Below, piece after piece: positions 6,626 to 11,368 of a stretch of DNA of 11,368 nucleotides (the first letter of the stretch is position 1; every line of letters starts with the position of its first letter). The DNA comes from Actinobacteria bacterium UBA5182 (lineage in GTDB: Bacteria; Actinomycetota; UBA4738): positions 7,350-18,717 of the forward strand of contig DHWM01000188.1 of assembly GCA_002413185.1 (NCBI GenBank), read 5' to 3'. The translations under genes and the position numbers were made by a program. The notes under the pieces were generated by a model. The model did no database searches and had not been told where the DNA came from. It saw nothing but the letters and a program-made list of their open reading frames with translations.

Positions 6626-7825
6626 GTGGCGGCGATGGGCGGCGGTACCGGCCTGGTCGAGCTGACCGACGAACAGCAGGCCATCGTGGAGACGGTTCGG
6701 GAGTTCGTTGACAAGGAAGTGATCCCCGTGGCGGACGAGCTGGAGCATCGCGACGAGTTCCCGGAGAAGATCGTCGCGGGGATGAAGGAGCTGGGTCTAT
6801 TCGGGCTCACCGTGCCCGAGGAGTACGGCGGCGCTGGGCTCGACCTGATGACGTACGCGCTGGCCGGCGTTGAGCTCTCTCGGGGGTGGATGTCGCTCTC
6901 GGGCATCCTCAACACGCATTTCATGGCCGTCTACCTGCTGAAACAGCACGGGAGCGACGAACAGAAGCGGAAGTGGCTGCCCCGGATGGCGACGGGTGAG
7001 CTTCGCGCAGCATTGTCCATGTCGGAGCCCGGCGCGGGCTCCGACGTCCAGGCCATCCAGTGCCGGGCCAGCCGAGACGGCGACGACTACGTCGTCAACG
7101 GCACCAAGATGTGGGTGACCAACGGCCTCCGGGCGGGGCTGGTCGTCCTCCTGTGCAAGACCGATCCCCAGGCCGACCCGCCCTACAAGGGGATGTCGGT
7201 CCTGTACGTGGAGAAGGAGCCCGAAGCCCGAACGTTCCAGGGGATCTCGATCCCCCCCAACCTCGAGAAGATGGGCTATCACGGTGTGGAGACGACGGAG
7301 CTCGTGTTCGAGGATCACCGCGTCCCGGCGGCGAACCTGCTCGGCAAGGAAGGGGACGGCTTCCGCCAGATCATGGACGGCATCGAAGTCGGCCGGGTGA
7401 ACGTCTCGGCTCGCGCCGTCGGGCTGGCCACCCGGGCCTTCGAGGAAGCGATCCGGTACGCTCAGGAGCGCCACGCCTTCGGCAAGCCCATCGCCCAGCA
7501 CCAGATGATCCAGGAGAAGATCGCCGACATGGGCACGAAGCTCGAAGCCGCCAAGCTGATGTTGATGCAGGCGGCGAAGAAGAAGTCAGCCGGCGCTCGC
7601 TCAGATCTGGAAGCGGGCATGGCCAAGTACTTCTGCACCGAGATGTGCCATGAGATCGTCACCGACGCCCTGCGCATCCACGGCGGATACGGGTACTCGA
7701 CCGAGTACACCATCGAGCGGTTGTACCGCGACGCGCCCTTCCTCCTGATCGGCGAAGGCACCAGCGAGATCCAGAAGATCGTCATCGCCCGCCAGCTCCT
7801 GGAACGCCACAAGGTTCAGGGCTGA
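6626..7825 (+). CDS. Acyl-CoA dehydrogenase (FadE-type)
   Basis: This 399-residue FAD enzyme introduces the alpha-beta double bond into an acyl-CoA and passes electrons to ETF. The N-terminal helical domain (about 10-125) contains PEEYGGAGLDL. The flavin-contact signature ALSMSEPGAGSD and the strand MWVTNG follow in the middle domain. The C-terminal helical domain holds RHAFGKPIAQHQ and the IHGGYGYSTEY segment. The catalytic base is E377 in the GEGTSEIQ motif, the position used by short/medium-chain and branched-chain enzymes other than isovaleryl-CoA dehydrogenase. I chose GTG at 6626, which leaves GGAAGGGAGG five nt upstream. ATG at 6635 is the alternative. The 2-nt gap to the lyase gene indicates one operon. 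At 399 residues it lacks the long N-terminal extension of methylsuccinyl-CoA dehydrogenases (over 500 residues). Gene order suggests a FadE19-like role, but chain specificity is not proven. Confidence 0.94.
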   Translation: MAAMGGGTGLVELTDEQQAIVETVREFVDKEVIPVADELEHRDEFPEKIVAGMKELGLFGLTVPEEYGGAGLDLMTYALAGVELSRGWMSLSGILNTHFMAVYLLKQHGSDEQKRKWLPRMATGELRAALSMSEPGAGSDVQAIQCRASRDGDDYVVNGTKMWVTNGLRAGLVVLLCKTDPQADPPYKGMSVLYVEKEPEARTFQGISIPPNLEKMGYHGVETTELVFEDHRVPAANLLGKEGDGFRQIMDGIEVGRVNVSARAVGLATRAFEEAIRYAQERHAFGKPIAQHQMIQEKIADMGTKLEAAKLMLMQAAKKKSAGARSDLEAGMAKYFCTEMCHEIVTDALRIHGGYGYSTEYTIERLYRDAPFLLIGEGTSEIQKIVIARQLLERHKVQG

Positions 7826-7830
7826 GCACG

Positions 7831-8502
7831 ATGCCCACAGACGCATTGGAAGCGCTCCGCCGCGAGTGCGAGCTCGCCTCGCAGATCGTCCTCGAGCTCC
7901 CCGAGGAGGACTTCGCCAGGCGAACGCGCCTCCCAGCCTGGAACGTGAAACAGCTCCTCGGCCACATGTACCGCGACGTGGATCGAACGAACGTGGGACT
8001 GGACACAGATGCGCCGGCTGTTGCCGACACCGATTCGACCTCCTACTGGCGTGAGTACGACCCCGCCACCGACGGGCCCGCCACCGCCCAGCGGGCGATC
8101 GAAGTCGCTTCGGGCCATGAGACCGGCCAGGCGCTGGCCAACGCATGGGACGAGATGTGGCGGCGTGCCCTCGGCCGGGCGGGCGACACGGACCGGGACC
8201 GGGTCCTGGTCACGTGGGGACCAGCGCTCACGCTGGAGGAGTTCCTGCGGACGCGCGTCCTGGAGATCGCGGTGCATCGGATGGACCTGAACGCAGCGCT
8301 GGGTCTCCCCCCCAACCCCACGGAGGACTCGGTCACCATCGTGACGGAGATCCTCCTCGGGCTCCTCGACGCGCCGCCCCCCGGAAGCGTCGACGTGTCC
8401 GACCTCGCGCTGATCGAGGTCAGCACCGGCCGCCGCGACCCGACGGCCGAGGAGCGCTCCGCACTGGGTGACCTGGTGGACCGACTCCCCCTCCTCCAGT
8501 AA
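7831..8502 (+). CDS. Mycothiol-dependent maleylpyruvate isomerase-family protein (DinB-like fold)
   Basis: This 223-residue protein belongs to the MDMPI/DinB four-helix-bundle superfamily. Its members bind a divalent metal and commonly use mycothiol to isomerise or conjugate substrates. The metal triad is visible: H45 in LPAWNVKQLLGHMYRD, and E145 and H149 in the E-x3-H motif RVLEIAVHRMDL. This is the same arrangement as the His-Glu-His site of Corynebacterium maleylpyruvate isomerase. The C-terminal 60 residues are probably an accessory domain. The ATG lies 5 nt after the acyl-CoA dehydrogenase stop, with a weak AGGG upstream, so it is in the operon. A true maleylpyruvate isomerase role is doubtful because no gentisate pathway gene is nearby. 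A cis-trans isomerase or thiol-transfer step on an unsaturated acyl intermediate would fit the neighbours (inference). Confidence 0.82.
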   Translation: MPTDALEALRRECELASQIVLELPEEDFARRTRLPAWNVKQLLGHMYRDVDRTNVGLDTDAPAVADTDSTSYWREYDPATDGPATAQRAIEVASGHETGQALANAWDEMWRRALGRAGDTDRDRVLVTWGPALTLEEFLRTRVLEIAVHRMDLNAALGLPPNPTEDSVTIVTEILLGLLDAPPPGSVDVSDLALIEVSTGRRDPTAEERSALGDLVDRLPLLQ

Positions 8503-8527
8503 CTCGGTCGATTCTTCCCGGGCGGGC

Positions 8528-8533
8528 TACGCT
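8528..8533 (+). promoter_or_regulatory. Possible -10 element before the MaoC gene
   Basis: TACGCT fits the TANNNT pattern and sits in the 65-bp gap ahead of the MaoC gene, 34 nt before its ATG. The -35 region is poor. It could give the last gene of the cluster a second promoter, but read-through from the upstream genes is equally possible. Confidence 0.25.
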
Positions 8534-8567
8534 TCCCGCGTCTGCTGCCACAGGGAAGGACGGGCAC

Positions 8568-9077
8568 ATGGGAGAAGCGAGGCCGTTCGGCAGGTATCTC
8601 GAGGACTTCGAGGTGGGCGACGTGTACAAGCACTGGCCGGGCAAGACGATCACCGAATACGAGGACCATCTGTTCTGCATGATCACGATGAACCACCACC
8701 CCCTGCACACCAACGCGCACTACGCCGAGGAGGCCACGCAGTTCAAGCGCAACGTGGTCGTGGGCAACCTGGTGTACTCGCTCGCGCTGGGCATGAGCGT
8801 CCCGGACGTTTCCGGCAAGGCGATCGCCAACCTCGAGGTCGAATCCCTCAAGCACACCGCGCCCATGTTCCACGGCGACACGCTGTACGCGGAGACGAAA
8901 GTTCTGGAGGTCAAGGAATCGAGCTCGAAGCCGGACCGAGGGATCGTCACCGTGGAGACGCGCGGCTACAACCAGGACGGCACGGAGGTCCTGTACTTCC
9001 GGCGCAAGGTCATGGTGCCGAAGCGCGGAAGCGTCGAAGAACAGCCCGGCCGTCCCGTCCCTCGCATCGAGGGGTAG
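8568..9077 (+). CDS. MaoC-family hydratase/dehydratase (itaconyl/mesaconyl-CoA hydratase-like)
   Basis: This 169-residue single hot-dog-fold protein of the MaoC/R-specific enoyl-CoA hydratase family adds water to or removes it from an enoyl/3-hydroxyacyl-CoA. The hydratase motif is recognisable as MNHHPLHTNAHYA (41-53). H47 takes the place of the catalytic histidine of D-x-N-P-L-H, but N42 stands where classic hydratases have aspartate, and H44 replaces the motif Asn. I recall the same MN-x-HPLH form in Rv2499c-like and mesaconyl-CoA hydratase-like MaoC proteins, so it is probably a subfamily trait and not a loss of activity. FHGDTLYAETKVLE and the TRGYNQDG segment also match that group. AGGGAAGGA lies about 7 nt before the ATG. 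It would complete a dehydrogenase-hydratase-lyase series with the upstream genes. It ends 17 bp from the convergent kinase gene. Confidence 0.88.
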   Translation: MGEARPFGRYLEDFEVGDVYKHWPGKTITEYEDHLFCMITMNHHPLHTNAHYAEEATQFKRNVVVGNLVYSLALGMSVPDVSGKAIANLEVESLKHTAPMFHGDTLYAETKVLEVKESSSKPDRGIVTVETRGYNQDGTEVLYFRRKVMVPKRGSVEEQPGRPVPRIEG

Positions 9078-9094
9078 GGAGGGCAGCTCGAATC

Positions 9095-10201
9095 TCAGTG
9101 CAGCCGGAACGTGGCTTCGGCCACGGTGACCCCGCCCTCGACGCGGATCGACAGGTCGCCCTGGCACGCCTGGCACAACCGGGCCGCCAGGAACAGCCCC
9201 AGGCCGAACCCGCTGCGGTCTCGGGTGGAGCTCATGTCCTCCTGGAAGAAGGCCGAGAAGTCGGTCGCCGCCGGGGCCCACCCCCCGCCGTCGCAGACGG
9301 TCAGGCCGGCGCGGTCGTCCCTCCGCGAGGTTCGGACCTCGATGGGCGGCGCCCCGTGGCGCGCCGCGTTGGACAGGAGCTCGAACGCCACGCGTGACAG
9401 ATATCGGTGGGACACGCCCGTCCAGGCCTCGTCGAGCACCCCGGCGGTGTCGGGGTGGATGCCGATCCGCTCCGAAGCGGTGATGATCGCCGGCCGAGGG
9501 TGCGCCGCGCCCCCGTCCAGGGACGGCCCGGAGGCCACGAGCTCCAGGCCTTCGACCAGGAACTCGAGTTCGGCCACCCTCCGGATCGCGCTCTCCACGA
9601 GCTGGCCCTCGTCGGAGTCGACCGCGGTTCGGCGGAGCATCTGCAAGGCGCCGGAGATGACGGTGAGGGGAGTCCGAAGCTCGTGCGAGAGGATCTGGAC
9701 GAACTCCGCCCTGGATCGGGCCAGGCGTTCGATCTGCTCCCGCCGGCCGCGCTCCTCGTCGAGGAGCCGCCGGAGGTCCTCCATCGCCGCCGGCAGGACC
9801 TTCTGGTCGAGCTCCGGCTCGCCGCTGGAGGCGTGACGGATGGCCGAATAGAGCTCCTCGATGCTGCCGCCCTTGACGACGTAGCCGATCGCGCCTGCCG
9901 TCAGCATGTCGCGAACGGTGGCGGGGTCGTCGGACCAGGTCAGGGCGACGATCCTCGTGGACGGGCGTTTGGCCATGATGGCCTGGGCGGCCTTGACGCC
10001 GTCGAGGTCGGGCATCCGGACGTCCATCAGGATCACGTCGGGCGCGAGGTCCTCGACCCGAGCGATCGCCTCGTGCCCCGTTCCGGCCTCGCCGACCACG
10101 TGGATGCCGCCCTCCAGGGCCAGCGCCTCCCTCAGCATGGTTCGGGTGCTGGCGGAGTCGTCCACCACCATCACGCGCACGGATTCATCCATCTCCAGCA
10201 C
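9095..10201 (-). CDS. Soluble receiver-histidine kinase hybrid (REC-HisKA-HATPase)
   Basis: This 368-residue signalling protein has no membrane segment. The receiver domain (about 8-125) has the acid pair D14-D15 in VVDDS, the phospho-acceptor D60 in LMDVRMPDLDG, T88 in VALT and K110 in YVVKGG, so it looks competent. A helical, coiled-coil-like linker (about 138-165) leads to the HisKA helix with H173 in ILSHELRTPLT. The ATPase domain has an N-box with N278 (ELLSNAARHG), an F-rich lid (FSAFFQ) and a G2 box GFGLGLF (331-337). The G1 box reads D304-GGG-W, not the usual DxGxG. With the receiver first, input is probably phosphorylation from another kinase. The start is uncertain: GTG at 10201, with a weak GGGTGG upstream, or ATG at 10192. 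No cognate kinase or regulator gene is adjacent. Confidence 0.9.
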   Translation of the reverse strand: MLEMDESVRVMVVDDSASTRTMLREALALEGGIHVVGEAGTGHEAIARVEDLAPDVILMDVRMPDLDGVKAAQAIMAKRPSTRIVALTWSDDPATVRDMLTAGAIGYVVKGGSIEELYSAIRHASSGEPELDQKVLPAAMEDLRRLLDEERGRREQIERLARSRAEFVQILSHELRTPLTVISGALQMLRRTAVDSDEGQLVESAIRRVAELEFLVEGLELVASGPSLDGGAAHPRPAIITASERIGIHPDTAGVLDEAWTGVSHRYLSRVAFELLSNAARHGAPPIEVRTSRRDDRAGLTVCDGGGWAPAATDFSAFFQEDMSSTRDRSGFGLGLFLAARLCQACQGDLSIRVEGGVTVAEATFRLH

Positions 10202-10212
10202 TCATACCACCC

Positions 10213-10218
10213 ACTGTA
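10213..10218 (-). promoter_or_regulatory. Possible -10 element of the REC-kinase gene
   Basis: TACAGT on the minus strand (10218-10213) is a TANNNT hexamer ending 11 nt before the GTG at 10201, which would leave a leader of only about 4 nt. An out-of-frame ATG at 10205 lies exactly 7 nt from it. A weak GTCGAT sits 18 bp upstream as a -35. The rest of the 123-bp divergent gap (10202-10324) shows no clear operator. Confidence 0.3.
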
Positions 10219-10320
10219 AGGTCGGCGAAGCAAGCCATCGACATAAATCGGGAGAATGGGGCCTTTCGACCAGGGTCTTCGGGCTGCTTCGGCGGTTCGA
10301 GCTTCAACGGCCCCCCTTCG

Positions 10321-10326
10321 TACAAT
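10321..10326 (+). promoter_or_regulatory. -10 element overlapping the start of the UDG gene (leaderless candidate)
   Basis: TACAAT matches the TATAAT consensus at five of six positions and overlaps the annotated ATG. There is no Shine-Dalgarno sequence upstream. Seven nt further on, GTG at 10334 is in frame and would be at or near the transcript's first base, so the real start may be that GTG. Confidence 0.45.
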
Positions 10327-11023
10327 GGCCGTCGTGCCGCGACCCCAAGACCTCCAGCGGCTGAACGAAGAGATCATGGCGTGTCGAAGATGCCCGCGGC
10401 TGGTGGAGTGGCGAGAACGGGTGGCGTCCGAGCGGCGGGCAGCCTTCGCCGCACAGCAGTACTGGGGCCGGCCCGTGCCCGGCTTCGGCGATCCGGCGGC
10501 CAGGATCCTCATCGTCGGCCTGGCGCCGGCGGCTCATGGGGGCAATAGGACCGGCCGCATCTTCACGGGCGACCGCTCGGGGGATTTCCTGTTCGCGTCA
10601 CTGCACCGACAGCGCCTGGCCAACCGACCGACCTCGGTGGACAGGAGCGATGGCCTTCGAGTCCGAGGCGTGTACATCACCGCGGTGAACCGGTGCGCTC
10701 CTCCGGGGAACCGTCCAACGCCCGAGGAGCGGGACAATTGCCTGCGGTATCTGAAGGCGGAGATGGAGCTGTTGGATCGCCTTCGTGTCGTGGTGGCCCT
10801 GGGAGCGTTTGCATGGGACGGCGCGCTCAGGGCCCTCGCCGCGAACGGCCTCGGCGCGGGCGGGAGGAAGCCGAAGTTCACCCACGCCGCCGAGGCGGCC
10901 GTGGGTCCCTACACCCTGATCGGCTCGTTCCACCCCAGCCAGCAGAACACCTTCACCGGCAAGCTGACTCCAGCCATGCTCGACCAGGTCCTGGCCCGCG
11001 CTCGAGAGCTGGCCCGGACCTGA
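10325..11023 (+). CDS. Family 5 (UDGb-type) iron-sulfur uracil-DNA glycosylase
   Basis: This 232-residue base-excision repair enzyme removes uracil, and in this family also other deaminated bases, from DNA. It closely resembles Thermus UDGb in layout. Cys20 and Cys23 (ACRRCPRL), Cys124 (NRCAPPGN) and Cys139 (DNCLRYL) are the four ligands of a [4Fe-4S] cluster. Motif 1 is GLAPAAHGGNRTGRIFTGD (65-83), which lacks the polar catalytic residue of family 1 and 4 enzymes, as expected for family 5. Motif 2 is SFHPSQQNTFTG with H203. YWGRPVPGFGDP (46-57) is also conserved. ATG at 10325 is annotated. GTG at 10334 is a strong alternative because the -10 hexamer overlaps the ATG, and an in-frame extension back to 10256 looks non-coding. 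It diverges from the kinase gene and is followed 37 bp later by an ABC exporter. Confidence 0.93.
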   Translation: MAVVPRPQDLQRLNEEIMACRRCPRLVEWRERVASERRAAFAAQQYWGRPVPGFGDPAARILIVGLAPAAHGGNRTGRIFTGDRSGDFLFASLHRQRLANRPTSVDRSDGLRVRGVYITAVNRCAPPGNRPTPEERDNCLRYLKAEMELLDRLRVVVALGAFAWDGALRALAANGLGAGGRKPKFTHAAEAAVGPYTLIGSFHPSQQNTFTGKLTPAMLDQVLARARELART

Positions 11024-11048
11024 GAGACGCGTTTCCCCCTCCCCGCCG

Positions 11049-11054
11049 TATCCT
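11049..11054 (+). promoter_or_regulatory. -10 element of the ABC exporter gene (leaderless candidate)
   Basis: TATCCT (TANNNT) ends 6 nt before the ATG at 11061. No Shine-Dalgarno sequence is present, which fits a leaderless transcript starting at the ATG. No clear -35 was found in the 37-bp gap after the glycosylase gene. Confidence 0.4.
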
Positions 11055-11060
11055 CGAACC

Positions 11061-11368
11061 ATGCGAAGAGGGGGCGGGTACCACCGCTGGCAGATGAAGT
11101 TCCCGGATTCCGATCCGCAGCCCATCAGCAAGGGCACCGCCCGACGGGTGTTCAGTTCCTTCCAGCCCTACCGGCGGACGGTCACCTTCGTCGGCGTGCT
11201 CATCGTGATCACCTCGGCCATCGGCGTGGTCAACCCGCTGCTCATCAAGGTGGTCTTCGACACCGCGCTGTTTCCGCACCGTGTGGTGAACGGGCATCCC
11301 ACGCAGGTGCTGCTGCCGGTGCGGCTCCACCGTCTGTACTTCCTGGTGGGCTTGATGGTGATCATCCC
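11061..11368 (+). CDS. Type 1 ABC exporter, N-terminal part (cut by window edge)
   Basis: The first 102 codons of an ABC transporter with fused membrane and ATPase domains (MsbA/BmrA-like half-transporter) are present, and the frame is still open at the right edge. The cytosolic N-terminus MRRGGGYHRWQMKFPDSDPQ is followed by an elbow-type helix (ARRVFSSFQPYRR) and the first membrane helix (VTFVGVLIVITSAIGVVNPL). LIKVVFDTALF then leads into a periplasmic/extracellular loop, and the second helix begins at YFLVGLMVII. This pattern is characteristic of the type 1 exporter membrane domain. The ATPase domain should lie beyond the window. This frame was found by translating by eye from ATG 11061. 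The substrate is unknown. Confidence 0.8.
   Translation, partial: MRRGGGYHRWQMKFPDSDPQPISKGTARRVFSSFQPYRRTVTFVGVLIVITSAIGVVNPLLIKVVFDTALFPHRVVNGHPTQVLLPVRLHRLYFLVGLMVII

Noticed and set aside
6626..7825. Methylsuccinyl-CoA dehydrogenase of the ethylmalonyl-CoA pathway
   Set aside because: The protein is about 150 residues too short for that family, and no crotonyl-CoA carboxylase/reductase or mutase gene is nearby.
8043..9281. Minus-strand open frame of 412 codons across the isomerase-family and MaoC genes
   Set aside because: It spans two well-supported plus-strand genes and shows no motif.
9407..10219. Plus-strand open frame of 270 codons
   Set aside because: It is antisense to the REC-kinase gene, which has complete phosphorylation motifs on the other strand.

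Overview
The window looks like chromosomal DNA of a high-GC actinobacterium (Actinomycetota), probably an environmental lineage. The signs are uniformly high GC, GTG starts, a gene of the mycothiol-dependent maleylpyruvate isomerase family (mycothiol is an actinobacterial thiol), and several genes that appear to be leaderless, with a TANNNT hexamer 6-7 nt before the start codon. No RNA gene, insertion sequence, phage gene or CRISPR array is visible. The species cannot be named from this sequence.

Region 1 (1-4877): two 14-helix-type (DHA2) multidrug MFS exporters are transcribed divergently. The left one runs off the window edge. Their 126-bp intergenic region carries two copies of a near-perfect TetR-style palindrome, but no regulator gene is present. 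The rightward exporter is followed at short spacing by a class III PLP aminotransferase (GABA/diamine transaminase type) and a GNAT N-acetyltransferase. This reads as an export plus amine-modification unit under one inducible switch (inference).

Region 2 (4905-5540, minus strand): a compact VapBC-type toxin-antitoxin pair (ribbon-helix-helix antitoxin, PIN-domain toxin) with a leaderless-looking promoter and CACA/TGTG half-sites for autoregulation.

Region 3 (5652-9077, plus strand): an acyl-CoA module made of a CitE-like beta-hydroxyacyl-CoA lyase, an acyl-CoA dehydrogenase, a mycothiol-dependent isomerase-family protein and a MaoC hydratase. The lyase, dehydrogenase and hydratase set resembles the Rv2498c-Rv2500c part of the mycobacterial leucine/itaconate catabolic locus. 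The isomerase-family gene in the middle is the unusual part and the best candidate in this window for new chemistry.

Region 4 (9095-11368): a minus-strand soluble signalling protein with a receiver domain in front of a histidine-kinase core, then divergently a family 5 (UDGb-type) iron-sulfur uracil-DNA glycosylase, then the start of a type 1 ABC exporter cut by the right edge. No strong intrinsic terminator was found in the convergent gaps at 4878-4904 and 9078-9094. All intergenic gaps are shorter than 130 bp, so there is no long non-coding stretch.
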